From positions 2,046,001-2,110,000 of the forward strand of contig CP033784.1 in assembly GCA_003955985.1 (NCBI GenBank): a stretch of DNA of 64,000 nt, given 5' to 3'. Made by a program: the position numbers and the translations under genes. Shown piece after piece: positions 1 to 9,071 of the stretch. Numbering within the stretch: position 1 is the first letter of the stretch; each line of letters begins with the position of its first letter. This stretch comes from Corynebacterium jeikeium (lineage in GTDB: Bacteria; Actinomycetota; Actinomycetes; Mycobacteriales; Mycobacteriaceae). Under the pieces are notes generated by a model. It was given only the letters and a program-made list of their open reading frames with translations, was not told where the DNA came from and ran no database searches.

Positions 1-1179
1 CAAGAGGGCGTTGTTTCCCTCGGCCTCTACTCCCAGATTTTCTTCCGAAACACCCAGGCTTCTGGTGTTATTCCACAGATCTCCCTGATCATGGGCGCCT
101 GCGCTGGTGGCCACGTCTACTCCCCGGCTCTGACCGACTTCATTGTCATGGTCGATGGCACTTCCAAGATGTTCATCACCGGCCCGGACGTTATTAAGAC
201 CGTCACTGGCGAAGAGGTCACACAGGAAGAGCTGGGTGGCGCTGGTACTCACATGAGCACCTCCGGTACTTCGCACTACACCGCCGCTGATGACGAAGAC
301 GCTCTGACTTTCGTTCAGGAATTAGTCAGCTACCTGCCGTCCAACAACCGCGCTGAGGCTCCTCGCATGGAGGCTGAGCCGTTCGAGGGCTCCATCGCTG
401 ACAACATCACTGAGACTGACCTCGAGCTCGACACGCTGATTCCGGACTCCCCAAACCAGCCGTACGACATCAAGGACGTCATCACCCGTCTGGTCGACGA
501 CGAGGACTTCCTGGAAATTCAGGAGGACTACGCACAGAACGTGGTCATCGGCTTCGGTCGCGTGGAGGGTCGCTCGGTCGGTTTCGTCGCCAACCAGCCG
601 ATTCAGTTCGCTGGCTGCCTCGACATCAAGGCATCCGAGAAGGCGGCTCGCTTCGTCCGCACCTGTGACGCCTTCAACATTCCGATCATCATGCTGGTTG
701 ACGTTCCAGGCTTCCTGCCGGGCACCAACCAAGAGTTCGACGGCATCATCCGCCGTGGCGCCAAGCTGCTGTACGCATATGCTGAGGCCACCGTCCCGAA
801 GATTACCGTCATCACCCGTAAGGCCTACGGCGGAGCTTACTGTGTGATGGGCTCCAAGGACATGGGCGCTGACATCAACCTGGCATGGCCGACCGCTCAG
901 ATTGCGGTCATGGGTGCTTCCGGCGCTGTCGGCTTCATCTACCGCAAGGAGCTCAAGGCTGCTGCGGCCGAGGGCAAGGATGTCGTCGCACTGCAGAAGG
1001 AGTACGAGGCAGAGTACGAGGCCACCCTGGTCAACCCGTACATGGCTGCTGAGCGCGGCTTCATCGACGCCGTTATCCCGCCGAGCGAGACCCGCGGCCA
1101 GATCATCGAGGGTCTGCGTCTACTGGATCGCAAGGTTGTTAACGTACCCGCCAAGAAGCATGGGAACATTCCGCTGTGA
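1..1179 (+). CDS. accD1: Acyl-CoA carboxylase beta (carboxyltransferase) subunit, 5' partial
   Basis: The reading frame is already open at base 1, so the N-terminus lies outside the window; about 392 residues are visible of a family usually near 510-540. The product is the carboxyltransferase subunit that moves CO2 from carboxybiotin to acetyl-CoA or propionyl-CoA in the cytosol. Both crotonase-like halves show: the end of the N-half with its oxyanion-hole stretch [11 protein letters not shown], and the C-half with VDVPGFLPG and a second oxyanion region around [13 protein letters not shown]. Its stop overlaps the start of the epsilon subunit gene by four bases (GTGA), which implies translational coupling. 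In C. glutamicum the gene in this position is dtsR1/accD1, which works with AccBC, here 4.7 kb downstream. Choosing AccD1 over AccD2 or PccB is inference; the family is secure. Confidence 0.9.
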   Translation, partial: QEGVVSLGLYSQIFFRNTQASGVIPQISLIMGACAGGHVYSPALTDFIVMVDGTSKMFITGPDVIKTVTGEEVTQEELGGAGTHMSTSGTSHYTAADDEDALTFVQELVSYLPSNNRAEAPRMEAEPFEGSIADNITETDLELDTLIPDSPNQPYDIKDVITRLVDDEDFLEIQEDYAQNVVIGFGRVEGRSVGFVANQPIQFAGCLDIKASEKAARFVRTCDAFNIPIIMLVDVPGFLPGTNQEFDGIIRRGAKLLYAYAEATVPKITVITRKAYGGAYCVMGSKDMGADINLAWPTAQIAVMGASGAVGFIYRKELKAAAAEGKDVVALQKEYEAEYEATLVNPYMAAERGFIDAVIPPSETRGQIIEGLRLLDRKVVNVPAKKHGNIPL

Positions 1180-1436
1180 CCGATTCCAAAAACACCCCAG
1201 CAACCGAAGACAAGGACGCCGCTACAGCCCCGGCTGCACCGTTCATGTCCGTCCTCAAGGGCAACCCGTCTGACGCTGAAACTGCCACGCTCGCGCTTTT
1301 GTTCGCAGGTATGGCAGCAGCCGGCGGCGCCCCAGAGGACCGCGGCCCGCGCAACAACTGGGGTCGGCTGGAAGAGGGTTTCCACCAGCCGCACCAGCAC
1401 GTACCGGGCACGTTCCGCAACGTCCATTTCTACTAG
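1176..1436 (+). CDS. accE: Acyl-CoA carboxylase epsilon subunit
   Basis: A small 86-residue protein that starts on GTG inside the stop codon of the beta subunit. The acidic/alanine-rich N-terminus is followed by [20 protein letters not shown], the typical epsilon core (a short beta strand and then a helix), and by a tail with W-N and HVPGTFRN. In actinobacteria epsilon subunits bind AccD-type beta subunits and raise the activity of the alpha-beta complex. Position, overlap and sequence agree. A strong hairpin terminator follows at 1497, so this is probably the last gene of its transcript. Confidence 0.88.
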   Translation: MTDSKNTPATEDKDAATAPAAPFMSVLKGNPSDAETATLALLFAGMAAAGGAPEDRGPRNNWGRLEEGFHQPHQHVPGTFRNVHFY

Positions 1437-1496
1437 TACAGCTACCGCTTAGCGCGTAGTCGTTACCGCACGCTAGCTGCGTCGATTCGCTAGCAC

Positions 1497-1540
1497 AAAG
1501 CGCCACCATCGGGTTTTCCGATGGTGGCGCTTTGGTTTTT
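1497..1540 (+). terminator. Rho-independent terminator after accE
   Basis: A perfect 16-bp stem (1497-1512 with 1518-1533) around a five-base GTTTT loop, followed by a T-rich run. The A-rich 5' edge means it could also work for the minus-strand gene that ends at 1573. Confidence 0.92.
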
Positions 1541-1572
1541 GTTACTGCCTTAGCCTTGACCACTGCTTATTA

Positions 1573-2115
1573 CTAGCGTTGTTCACCCAGCGACTCGCCA
1601 TCAAACTCGTCATCGAGCTCCCGGTCCAGCCGACGCTGATCACGGTTGCGAGCTACCGGCCACACCACCTTGAACAGGAAATACACAAACGCCAGACCGA
1701 TGGCAGCACCCACCACAGCGCCGGCAATGAATCCCCACGATTCCGATAGTGCCCCACCAGCGCTTGCCTCAGAGAGCAATTGCACTCTGATAAAACCAAT
1801 CAGCCACAGCCCAATGACGGCTACGAGTGCTGCAATCTCGCCTTTTGTAAGACCATTAATCTTCGGCATTGGCACTTGACGTCGCAACCACCGCTGCGAA
1901 AACAAGAGTCCAACCAGCGGCATCAAGATGATTGCCACTGTCACGCCCACCATCTTTGGCTCTGGAATGAGCCAAATCAGTACCGTTGCAAGCACGTAGT
2001 TAGCCCACATCATCATTGTGAACCCGTACGTGTAGGACTTATGCAGCAACATCTGCTGATACTCATCGTCCACCGTGGCGCTGTTGCGTTCAATTACGAC
2101 ATCCGCATAGGACAT
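1573..2115 (-). CDS. Four-helix membrane protein paired with an XRE-type regulator
   Basis: A 180-residue integral membrane protein. After a hydrophilic N-terminus of about 30 residues come four hydrophobic stretches (about 31-50, 57-73, 92-112 and 126-148) and then a strongly charged C-terminal tail (RDQRRLDRELDDEFD). It starts two bases after the stop of the small HTH regulator, so the two are co-transcribed. This arrangement of a small Cro/C1-like regulator with a multi-pass membrane protein is common in Gram-positive bacteria, where the membrane protein is often a DUF2178-like protein of unknown function. A second such pair occurs at 20422-21257. I cannot assign a biochemical function; a role in signal sensing for the regulator is a guess. 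Confidence 0.75.
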   Translation of the reverse strand: MSYADVVIERNSATVDDEYQQMLLHKSYTYGFTMMMWANYVLATVLIWLIPEPKMVGVTVAIILMPLVGLLFSQRWLRRQVPMPKINGLTKGEIAALVAVIGLWLIGFIRVQLLSEASAGGALSESWGFIAGAVVGAAIGLAFVYFLFKVVWPVARNRDQRRLDRELDDEFDGESLGEQR

Positions 2116-2117
2116 TG

Positions 2118-2330
2118 TCAGTATCCTTCCTCACCAAAAATTTCTTCGACTGTTTTTCCCAGGACCTTGCAGATACGCAACGCCAAATACACCGAAGGCG
2201 AGTAATTTCCCCGCTCGATATTTGCAATGGTTTGCCGCGAGACCTCCACCTGCGCGGCTAAATCCGCTTGGCTCAGCTCCAACCAGCGTCGGTATCTCCT
2301 GACCTGGTTCGAACGTTCTTCCCCACTCAT
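2118..2330 (-). CDS. Small XRE/Cro-C1 family transcriptional regulator
   Basis: A 70-residue protein that is almost entirely one helix-turn-helix domain: RRWLELSQADLAAQVEVSRQTIANIERG followed by YSPSVYLALRICKVLG. This matches the YgzD-like group of minimal regulators (compare the Q-x-IGxLExG core). It has no ligand or oligomerisation domain beyond the C-terminal TVEEIFGEE helix, so control probably comes from the membrane protein encoded directly downstream. A 24-bp dyad (TGATGT...ACATCA, 2350-2373) lies just ahead of the start and could be an autoregulatory operator. Confidence 0.85.
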   Translation of the reverse strand: MSGEERSNQVRRYRRWLELSQADLAAQVEVSRQTIANIERGNYSPSVYLALRICKVLGKTVEEIFGEEGY

Positions 2331-2349
2331 CTGTGTACTTTCTTTAACT

Positions 2350-2373
2350 TGATGTCCACTTTACTTTACATCA
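2350..2373. promoter_or_regulatory. Inverted repeat upstream of the XRE regulator, candidate operator
   Basis: TGATGT and ACATCA half-sites separated by 12 bases, about 20 bases upstream of the regulator's ATG, in an AT-rich stretch that also offers TAAAGT as a -10 for the minus strand. The operator role is inferred only from position and symmetry. Confidence 0.35.
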
Positions 2374-2489
2374 CTAGAAGGCAGCTGCCATCTAAAAAAA
2401 TCTGCCTGTTCTTACAATCGGGCCAACCCCACGCATGTTTGCCACAAAAATTAGGCTTTACGATTCCGCCCTCACTAAAATCACTAACT

Positions 2490-3092
2490 ATGAGCAGCCC
2501 CCGAATCGTCTTGGCTTCCACTTCCCCTTCGCGACTGCACATTCTCCGCTCTGCAGGCATCGAGCCCATCACAGTAGCGCCCAACGTCGACGAGGATGCC
2601 GTAATCACAGCCCTTCCGGACGCATCGCCGGTACGCATCGTCGAGGAACTCGCGCAGGCCAAGGCACACGCTGCCTCTCCGGCCTACCCCAATGACATTG
2701 TCATTGGCGGGGATTCAATGCTGCTTCTCGACGGGCAGTTGCAGGGCAAGCCCCACACGGAAGAAAAGACCATTGAGCGCTGGCATCAACAGAGTGGCCG
2801 GACGGCTGAGCTGATTACTGGTCACTGTGTCGTGACACCAAAGGGCGAGCACCTTGAGGTGGCGATTACTTCCCTCGATTTCGCTGAAGTCCCAGAAGAG
2901 GACATCCGTGCCTACGCTGCGACGGGCGAGCCGCTGAAGTGCGCTGGCGCGTTTACTTTGGAGGCTCTAGGCGGCTGGTTTGTCGATGGCATCAATGGCG
3001 ACTCATCCAGTGTGATCGGACTGTCGCTACCTGTCGTGCGCCGAGCTCTGTATCGCTACGGCTATTCGGTCTCCCAGTTCTGGAATCGGTAG
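2490..3092 (+). CDS. maf: Maf-type nucleoside triphosphate pyrophosphatase
   Basis: A 200-residue Maf/Ham1-superfamily enzyme that hydrolyses non-canonical or methylated NTPs to the monophosphate and pyrophosphate, probably as house-cleaning. The N-terminus has the diagnostic ASTSPSRLHILRSAGI, followed by EELAQAKA and then GGDSMLLLDGQLQGKP (the family D-T/S-x-V/L motif). The C-terminal half has the AGAFTLEALGGWFVDGINGD region with the conserved glycines and the GLSLPVVRRALYRYGY tail. The ATG at 2490 is chosen because the family begins directly with the (L)ASTSP strand; the longer upstream reading has no resemblance to the family. In corynebacteria maf commonly sits in this acyl-CoA carboxylase neighbourhood. 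Confidence 0.9.
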   Translation: MSSPRIVLASTSPSRLHILRSAGIEPITVAPNVDEDAVITALPDASPVRIVEELAQAKAHAASPAYPNDIVIGGDSMLLLDGQLQGKPHTEEKTIERWHQQSGRTAELITGHCVVTPKGEHLEVAITSLDFAEVPEEDIRAYAATGEPLKCAGAFTLEALGGWFVDGINGDSSSVIGLSLPVVRRALYRYGYSVSQFWNR

Positions 3093-3116
3093 GCATCGCA
3101 AGAACCGTCGAAAAGC

Positions 3117-3144
3117 AAAAACCGCACCAATTTGGTGCGGTTTT
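3117..3144. terminator. Bidirectional terminator between maf and the ATP-grasp-like gene
   Basis: AAAACCGCACC, a five-base loop, then GGTGCGGTTTT: an 11-bp perfect stem with A and T runs on either side. It lies between two convergent genes and suits both. Confidence 0.9.
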
Positions 3145-3158
3145 CCTAGCTGTTGAGA

Positions 3159-4217
3159 CTACTTGTTAGCAGCCTCAACGCGCTTGATGGCCTCCTGAGC
3201 AACAAGCTCCTGGATACCCATATCCAGCTCGGAGGTGAAGCCAACACAGGAGCAGTTGATCTCGCCGAGAACGTAGGTGTCCTCGCCGTTCTCGCCGTCT
3301 GCCAGCATGAAATCAGCGGTCCAGATTAGCGGGATATTGTCGCCACCGAGGTTCTCGGCAATGACCGGGCGAGCCTCAGCAAACATGTCGATGAGGTCCT
3401 GCCACTCTTCCGGCTTGTTGTAGGTGTACTTCGCGCCAGAGAACAAGGTTGCGGAGAAAGCGTCGCCGCCCTCGGCCGGCTTCTTGTGAACCACGAAGAC
3501 CGGGTGCGGGCCGACCAGCAGAATGCGAATTTCGCCTTCGGTGATGCGCGGCATGAAGCGCATGTCCACGAGCATGCCGTTATCGCCGATGATGTACTGG
3601 TCGCAGAAATCCATGAACTCGCCGAGCTCACGAGTCTCAGTGTGATTGTCCACGGCCTCGGTGCACTTCAGCTTGGTGTTTAGCGGCAGCGGGGTGCCCG
3701 GCTCAACGTTCTTAGCAACCTCTTCGTCAGCGATGCGCACGCGCCAGATGCCGGATCCGGTGGAGCCACGGTTCTGCTTAAGGACGCGCTCGCCGTAGGA
3801 CAGGGAGGTCGGGAAAGTGCTGTGGAATGCCTCGACGTCGTAGTAAGCAGCGGTGTCAGACGGAACCAGGTCAGTATCCTTGAGCTTGACCAGTGCGTCC
3901 TTTGCGCCGTAGGCCATCATCTCGCCCGGGGTGGACATACCAACCAAACCAGCGACCGAGAGACTGGTCAGAAGCTCGAAGTAGCCCCTCTCACCACCCG
4001 GGATGTTGCCCGGGTTTACGCGGGAGATGTAGCCGTCGAAGTTCTGGGAGACGTAGTCGTACAGGTCGTCCTTCCACTCCGGTCGGTAGTAGACGACCTC
4101 AGCGGACCAACCGGCTTCGCGGATAGCGTTGACGATTGGCATGGTGTCCTTGCGGTGTCCGTCGAAGTACTTGTCCGAGCCGCCCTCGATCTCGAATACA
4201 ACAATGTTCTTGTGCAC
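3159..4217 (-). CDS. Cj0069-like ATP-grasp family protein
   Basis: A 352-residue soluble protein. The GTG at 4217 is chosen because AAGGAG lies five bases ahead and the protein then begins VHKNIVVFEIEGG. Visible landmarks are a Rossmann-like N-terminal part (to about 95), PGEMMAYGAKDALVKLK, the glycine-rich LKQNRGSTGSGIWRV near 160-175 that resembles an ATP-grasp nucleotide loop, RFMPRI followed by GEIRILLVG, and near the C-terminus LGEINCSCVGFTSEL, where E and N would be metal ligands. It resembles the uncharacterised Cj0069 family. Members are probably carboxylate-amine/thiol ligases, but the substrate is unknown. It is transcribed alone and ends at a shared terminator. Confidence 0.7.
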   Translation of the reverse strand: MHKNIVVFEIEGGSDKYFDGHRKDTMPIVNAIREAGWSAEVVYYRPEWKDDLYDYVSQNFDGYISRVNPGNIPGGERGYFELLTSLSVAGLVGMSTPGEMMAYGAKDALVKLKDTDLVPSDTAAYYDVEAFHSTFPTSLSYGERVLKQNRGSTGSGIWRVRIADEEVAKNVEPGTPLPLNTKLKCTEAVDNHTETRELGEFMDFCDQYIIGDNGMLVDMRFMPRITEGEIRILLVGPHPVFVVHKKPAEGGDAFSATLFSGAKYTYNKPEEWQDLIDMFAEARPVIAENLGGDNIPLIWTADFMLADGENGEDTYVLGEINCSCVGFTSELDMGIQELVAQEAIKRVEAANK

Positions 4218-4570
4218 AGGCACTCCTTTTAAGAAAATACATGGACTTCCGGCACTCAATTGTCTCCGTAACGCAGCGAATACCCAGGCAGATAGCCCAT
4301 TTCAGCCCATTTTCCAGTGATACGAATCAACACAGTTTTTGCGCTAACTCTCAGCTAAATTTTAGGGCACTACCTGGACTCCAAGCGCGCTGAAAACACT
4401 GCTTTTACCCCCAACTGTGAGGCGTATCCCAGGGTGGCCGCGGACGCAATTGTTGCCGTCGGAAAGCGCTCACACTGGGGACTATTCCGCCGTTCGCCAC
4501 GCGACCCGTAAACTAGATATGCAATTGACGATAAACGTCAGAAAGTCCCACCCACCCAACTTGCGCCAAG
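4218..4570. other. Intergenic region between divergent genes
   Basis: About 350 bases separate two divergently transcribed genes, so promoters for both should lie here. The only structure I see is a short dyad TGACG-ATAAA-CGTCA at 4526-4540, some 40 bases before the sseA start. No RNA gene or credible ORF was found. Confidence 0.6.
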
Positions 4571-4580
4571 GGAGTATCCG

Positions 4581-5465
4581 ATGGCTGTTCCGCACGACCC
4601 GCACCCCCAGTTCCAGCAGTACGCCCACCCTGAGCGCCTCGTCTCTAGCTCCTGGCTTGCTGCCCGACTGGGCTCTCCCGGTCTGCGCGTTGTTGAATCC
4701 GACGAGGACTCACTGCTCTACGACATTGGACATATTCCGGGCGCGGTTCGCATCGACTGGCATCACGACCTTAACGATCCCGTGCGCCGCGACTATATCG
4801 ACGCCGAAGGCTTTGCCGAGCTCATGCGCGAGAAGGGCATCTCGCGCGATGACACCGTCGTAATCTACGGCGACAAGTCCAACTGGTGGGCCGCCTACAC
4901 ACTCTGGGTCTTCGAGCTTTTTGGGCATCCCGACGTGCGCCTGCTTAACGGTGGCCGCGATGCCTGGATGACTGAAGAACGAGACACGAGCTTCGAGGTC
5001 CCCAATTACCCACGCACTGACTACCCTGTCGTCGAGCGCGACGACAAGACACTGCGCGCCTACTTCAGCGATACACGTGAGCTCATTGGAAAGGCTCCGA
5101 TTATCGACGTGCGCACTCCGGAGGAGTATGCCGGTGCACGAACCCACATGGTCGATTACCCACAGGAAGGCGTCCTGCGTGGTGGCCACATTCCAACCGC
5201 GGTAAACATTCCATGGAATCAGTCCGTTCACCCGAACTCGCGTTTCCGCGATCGCGAAGAGCTCGAGCAGATTTACGCGCACGTCCAATTTGAAGATGAG
5301 GCGATTGTCTACTGCCGCATCGGCGAGCGCTCCGCGCACACCTGGTTTGTACTGCACCACCTGCTCGGCCACGAGAATGTTCGCAACTACGACGGCTCGT
5401 GGGTTGAGTGGGGCAATATGATTGGCATGCCCATTGCCCACGGTTCGGAGCCGGGAAGCCTGTAG
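4581..5465 (+). CDS. sseA: Thiosulfate sulfurtransferase (two-domain rhodanese)
   Basis: A 294-residue tandem rhodanese. The first domain (about 20-140) is the inactive structural half, with [10 protein letters not shown] and [12 protein letters not shown]. The second domain (about 160-285) carries [23 protein letters not shown] and the active-site loop [12 protein letters not shown], whose cysteine accepts sulfane sulfur from thiosulfate. AGGGAG lies six bases ahead of the ATG. In corynebacteria and mycobacteria sseA/thtR is the gene next to the acyl-CoA carboxylase alpha subunit gene, as here; the reason for that linkage is not established. A terminator follows at 5480. Confidence 0.9.
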   Translation: MAVPHDPHPQFQQYAHPERLVSSSWLAARLGSPGLRVVESDEDSLLYDIGHIPGAVRIDWHHDLNDPVRRDYIDAEGFAELMREKGISRDDTVVIYGDKSNWWAAYTLWVFELFGHPDVRLLNGGRDAWMTEERDTSFEVPNYPRTDYPVVERDDKTLRAYFSDTRELIGKAPIIDVRTPEEYAGARTHMVDYPQEGVLRGGHIPTAVNIPWNQSVHPNSRFRDREELEQIYAHVQFEDEAIVYCRIGERSAHTWFVLHHLLGHENVRNYDGSWVEWGNMIGMPIAHGSEPGSL

Positions 5466-5479
5466 GCGATCGACGCAAC

Positions 5480-5505
5480 CGGTGGGCGCTTCCCCCACCG
5501 TTTTT
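5480..5505 (+). terminator. Terminator after sseA
   Basis: CGGTGGG, a seven-base loop, CCCACCG and then five T residues. A second 9-bp GC hairpin (5551-5559 with 5566-5574) follows about 50 bases on, without a clear T run. Confidence 0.8.
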
Positions 5506-5727
5506 CCAGCGTCAGCGGCTGACGCTACACCGGAGATTTAGTTTCCCCCTGCCGCCCCCAATCAAGGGGGCGGCTCTTGCACTCTTGGGTGATAATTTTA
5601 ACCACAAACCTAGGTTTTTGGGCGGAAAATAGCCACTTCAGCTGCCCCCATGACCACTTGAACGCTGCTCAAGACCACAATCCCTACCCCCTTATGTAGC
5701 GAGCAAAAAGAGGTTGCTTACCGCACC

Positions 5728-5755
5728 TGTGACACAATGGAGACATTGGGTCACA
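5728..5755 (+). promoter_or_regulatory. First dyad in the accBC leader
   Basis: TGTGACACAATG, GAGA, CATTGGGTCACA: 12-bp arms with one mismatch and a four-base centre, about 145 bases before the accBC start. It may be an operator or an RNA hairpin. TetR-type FasR controls accBC in C. glutamicum, but I cannot confirm that this is its site. Confidence 0.5.
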
Positions 5756-5771
5756 CGCTGTTAGCTACCGC

Positions 5772-5798
5772 GTGGTGAACCGCATTGCGGTTCACCAC
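5772..5798 (+). promoter_or_regulatory. Second, perfect dyad in the accBC leader
   Basis: GTGGTGAACCGCA, one T, then TGCGGTTCACCAC: perfect 13-bp arms around a single central base. The near-zero loop argues for a protein-binding operator rather than an RNA hairpin. It lies 100 bases before the GTG start of accBC and 17 bases after the first dyad. Confidence 0.6.
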
Positions 5799-5851
5799 TC
5801 AGTTAACTGCAGTGCTGCTTGTGATTCCTACAAATGACTGTCGCAACCTTG

Positions 5852-5873
5852 CCCCGAGGGCCAATTCTCGGGG
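5852..5873 (+). promoter_or_regulatory. Hairpin just ahead of the accBC ribosome-binding site
   Basis: CCCCGAG, eight bases, CTCGGGG. It ends about 15 bases before the GGAGG of accBC, so as RNA it could influence initiation. It has no T run and is not a terminator. Confidence 0.45.
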
Positions 5874-5897
5874 TGCCCACGAAAAATGGAGGATTTC

Positions 5898-7673
5898 GTG
5901 TCCGAGCAGACCACTGAAAAAATCACGAAGGTTCTCGTCGCCAACCGTGGCGAGATTGCCGTTCGCGTTATTCGCGCTGCGAAGGACGCCGGCATTCCTT
6001 CCGTCGCCGTTTACGCTGAGCCGGATGCGGACGCTCCTTTCGTGACCATGGCGGATGAGGCTTTTGCTCTCGGTGGCACCACTTCCGCTGAGTCCTACCT
6101 AGTTTTCGACAAGATTCTGGACGCCGCAAAGAAGTCCGGCGCTAATGCCATCCACCCGGGATACGGCTTCCTGTCGGAGAACGGCGACTTCGCTGAGGCT
6201 GTTGAGAACGCTGGCCTGATCTGGATTGGCCCGTCACCAGAGTCCATCCGCGCCCTGGGCGACAAGGTCACCGCTCGTCACATCGCGCTGAAGGCTGACG
6301 CTCCAATGGCTCCAGGCACCAAGGAGCCAGTTAAGGATGCAGACGAGGTCGTCGCGTTCGCTAAGGAGCACGGTCTGCCAATCGCCATTAAGGCCGCTTT
6401 CGGTGGCGGTGGCCGCGGCATGAAGGTCGCACACAAGATGGAAGAGGTCGCCGACCTCTACGAGTCCGCTACCCGTGAGGCCGTTGCGGCCTTCGGTCGC
6501 GGTGAGTGCTTCGTAGAGCGCTACCTGGACAAGGCACGCCACGTCGAGTGCCAGGTTCTCGCTGATAAGCACGGCAACGTCGTTGTCGCCTCCACCCGTG
6601 ACTGCTCGCTACAGCGTCGTTTCCAGAAGCTCGTCGAGGAAGCACCCGCTCCGTTCCTGACCCCAGAGCAGGATGAGCGCCTGCGCCAGTCCGCTAAGGA
6701 CATCTGCCGCGAGGCTGGCTACTACGGTGCGGGCACCGTTGAGTACCTGGTTGGCGCTGACGGTCTGATTAACTTCCTCGAGGTCAACACTCGTCTACAG
6801 GTGGAGCACCCGGTCACCGAGGAAATTACCGGCCTCGATCTGGTCCGCGAGCAGTTCCGCATTGCTGAAGGCAAGGAACTGTCCATCAAGGAAGACCCGG
6901 AGATGCGCGGTCACGCTTTCGAGTTCCGCATCAACGGCGAGGACGCCGGCAGCAACTTCATGCCGGCTCCGGGCACCATCACCAAGTACGTCGAACCGTC
7001 CGGCCCGGGTGTCCGCATGGACACCGGCATCAAGGAGGGCGACGTCATCGGCGGCCAGTTCGACTCCATGCTGGCCAAGCTGATTGTTTGGGGCGAGACC
7101 CGCGAAGAGGCCCTACGCCGCTCCGCTCGTGCTCTGTCCGAGTACCAGGTTGAGGGCCTGGCAACGGTCATTCCGTTCCACCGCCACATTGTGGAGAACC
7201 CGGCGTTTGTCGGCGATGGCGAGAAGTTTGACGTCTACACCAAGTGGATTGAAGAGGAATGGGACAACCCGATTGCTCCGTACGACGGTGACTCCGACGC
7301 TGACACCGACACCGTTCCGGCTCAGAAGGTTGTCGTCGAGATCGACGGTCGCCGCGTCGAGGTAGCCCTGCCGGGCGACCTGGCTCTGGGCGGCGGCAAC
7401 GCTGGTGCCAAGAAGAAGAGCAAGAAGAAGCGCGCTGGCGGTTCCAAGAAGGCCGCTTCCGGTGACGCTGTGGTTGCTCCGATGCAGGGCACCGTCATCA
7501 AGGTCAACGTCGAAGAGGGCCAGGAAGTCTCCGAGGGTGACACCGTGGTTGTCCTTGAGGCCATGAAGATGGAAAACCCAGTCAAGGCTCACAAGGACGG
7601 CGTTGTCACGGGTCTGGCTACCGAGGCTGGCTCAGGTGTCGGCAAGGGCGATGTCCTGATGGAACTGAAGTAG
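5898..7673 (+). CDS. accBC: Acyl-CoA carboxylase alpha subunit: biotin carboxylase plus biotin carrier
   Basis: A 591-residue fused subunit. The biotin carboxylase part (1 to about 450) has [27 protein letters not shown], the glycine-rich ATP loop FGGGGRGMK, and [16 protein letters not shown] with the catalytic Glu/Asn/Arg. A Lys/Gly/Ala-rich linker near 485-510 leads to the carrier domain with EAMKMENPV, where Lys at about 557 takes biotin. It carboxylates biotin with ATP and bicarbonate and serves the AccD subunits. The GTG at 5898 is chosen because GGAGG sits five bases ahead; the in-frame ATG at 5886 overlaps that Shine-Dalgarno itself. The leader carries three dyads. A terminator follows at 7686. 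Confidence 0.96.
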   Translation: MSEQTTEKITKVLVANRGEIAVRVIRAAKDAGIPSVAVYAEPDADAPFVTMADEAFALGGTTSAESYLVFDKILDAAKKSGANAIHPGYGFLSENGDFAEAVENAGLIWIGPSPESIRALGDKVTARHIALKADAPMAPGTKEPVKDADEVVAFAKEHGLPIAIKAAFGGGGRGMKVAHKMEEVADLYESATREAVAAFGRGECFVERYLDKARHVECQVLADKHGNVVVASTRDCSLQRRFQKLVEEAPAPFLTPEQDERLRQSAKDICREAGYYGAGTVEYLVGADGLINFLEVNTRLQVEHPVTEEITGLDLVREQFRIAEGKELSIKEDPEMRGHAFEFRINGEDAGSNFMPAPGTITKYVEPSGPGVRMDTGIKEGDVIGGQFDSMLAKLIVWGETREEALRRSARALSEYQVEGLATVIPFHRHIVENPAFVGDGEKFDVYTKWIEEEWDNPIAPYDGDSDADTDTVPAQKVVVEIDGRRVEVALPGDLALGGGNAGAKKKSKKKRAGGSKKAASGDAVVAPMQGTVIKVNVEEGQEVSEGDTVVVLEAMKMENPVKAHKDGVVTGLATEAGSGVGKGDVLMELK

Positions 7674-7685
7674 TTCTAAAGCTCT

Positions 7686-7736
7686 AAGCGGGGCTGGTTG
7701 CGATGGGATTCGCAGCCAGCCCCGCTTGATTCTTTT
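7686..7736 (+). terminator. Terminator after accBC
   Basis: An 18-bp stem with one G-T pair (7686-7703 with 7710-7727), a six-base loop and a downstream T-rich stretch. Confidence 0.9.
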
Positions 7737-7790
7737 CAGCCCCTCCCCCGGCGCCCTTAAACACTGTTCAGGACGTCTAGAGTGGACGGT

Positions 7791-8192
7791 ATGGAACCCA
7801 TGGAAGTAAATGCCGGCCGCTTCTACTGCCGTCCGCTGCGCCACGATTCCCGCGTCGATGACGCCCCGGTCGCAACCCAATTACTCACAGAATTGGCCCC
7901 TGACTCCGTCGCCGAGTTCCTTCGGAACTCCACCACCGAGTGGGAAAACGACACCGCCTACCGCTTTGCGGTTGCTGAGCAGACGAACGTCGAGATGCTC
8001 GCACTAGCAACCGTCGAGGTCATCAATGCCGACCACGTCAGCATCACCGTCCGTCCCGCAGGCGATCCCGCACGCGTGTTGCCTAACGACGATCAGGTCC
8101 TCACCAAGGTAACCGTCGCCGACGGCGTCGAAGCCGCCGAAAAAGCCCTCCACCGATGGGCAGAGGGCTTCTTGGGCAAGAAAGTCAGCTAG
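7791..8192 (+). CDS. Hypothetical protein
   Basis: A 133-residue cytosolic protein of mixed composition with no motif I recognise. The N-terminal part is rich in aromatic and basic residues (GRFYCRPLRHDSRV); the middle has alternating hydrophobics that suggest a small alpha/beta fold; the end is basic (GFLGKKVS). The start is uncertain. GTG at 7782 has AGGA eight bases ahead, while ATG at 7791 lies eight bases after TAGAGT, which would fit a leaderless transcript. It stands between the accBC terminator and convergent cobF. It is probably a real gene because the frame is long and its codon use resembles that of its neighbours. Confidence 0.6.
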   Translation: MEPMEVNAGRFYCRPLRHDSRVDDAPVATQLLTELAPDSVAEFLRNSTTEWENDTAYRFAVAEQTNVEMLALATVEVINADHVSITVRPAGDPARVLPNDDQVLTKVTVADGVEAAEKALHRWAEGFLGKKVS

Positions 8193-8222
8193 CCGAACTG
8201 GCACCGCTGCGACTGCTCAGTC

Positions 8223-9071
8223 CTAGGCGCCGGAACGCAGCAGGTAGATATCCATAATCCAACCGTGCTCCGCACGGAGCTTCTTTTTCAGCTCCGCAAT
8301 CTCTTCGCCGACGTCGCCAACGCGACCACGGCGGAGCGTCTCCAGCTCCGTTCCCAGGAATGCACCCCAGAGAATCTCTTCCTCCGGGTCCGCGTGCTCG
8401 AGCCAGGCTGCACCGCCATCGAGCATCACCACCGCATCCATGCCAGGCGCACGCTCCCCCAGGCGCCGACCAGTGGTAATCAATACCGGCTTACCAATCT
8501 GGTTCAGGCACTCTCCATGCGCTGCGGTCAGCGCGGAAATCGCCGTCACACTGGGGATAACTCGCGAGCGCACGTCCAGCCCAAGGTCGCGGACGCGCTG
8601 CAAAATCCGCAATGTTGAGTCATACAAGGAGGGGTCACCCCAGACCAAGAACGCACCGCGGCGCTTGCCCTCTCGTCCGAGGTGAGCGACGAAGGCGTCG
8701 GCAAGCAGCTCTGCACGGCGCTGATGCCAGTCACGGACGACTGCGCCGTAGTTATCGGGCGTGCGGTCACGTGGCGGGTCGGGAACGGTAACGAGTTCGA
8801 CATGCGGCGCATGCTTATCGACGATCGCCTGTCGCGCAGCCAACAAGTCCGCTTTGGCATCACCCTTGTCGAGAGCAAAAACTACGTCGACATCAGCAAG
8901 AGCGCCGATAGCCTCGAGCGTAATGTGGCTCGGACTACCGGCGCCGATTCCGATGACGTCTACATCGACATATCCGCTGTATACAGGGCTCTCGGCCTGA
9001 GTGCGGGCGGCGTCGTTTCGACTAGTGATTGGTCGGATCTCCCTCGTAACCGAACTGTTCAGCCATCTCAT
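8223..9071 (-). CDS. cobF: Precorrin-6A synthase (deacetylating), CobF-like
   Basis: A SAM-dependent methyltransferase of the tetrapyrrole methylase superfamily. The GIGAGSPSHITLEA motif near residue 42 is the family N-terminal glycine loop, VWGDPSLYDSTLRIL is the central substrate/SAM loop, and SRVIPSVTAISALTAAHG follows. In the aerobic cobalamin pathway CobF makes precorrin-6A, with C1 methylation and loss of acetate. No other corrin-ring gene is in the window. The start is unresolved: the only conventional in-frame start (ATG 9071) lies 50 bases inside the upstream gene and adds about 37 residues before the family's usual N-terminus, with no Shine-Dalgarno. A divergent role or an incomplete pathway is possible. 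Confidence 0.8.
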   Translation of the reverse strand: MRWLNSSVTREIRPITSRNDAARTQAESPVYSGYVDVDVIGIGAGSPSHITLEAIGALADVDVVFALDKGDAKADLLAARQAIVDKHAPHVELVTVPDPPRDRTPDNYGAVVRDWHQRRAELLADAFVAHLGREGKRRGAFLVWGDPSLYDSTLRILQRVRDLGLDVRSRVIPSVTAISALTAAHGECLNQIGKPVLITTGRRLGERAPGMDAVVMLDGGAAWLEHADPEEEILWGAFLGTELETLRRGRVGDVGEEIAELKKKLRAEHGWIMDIYLLRSGA

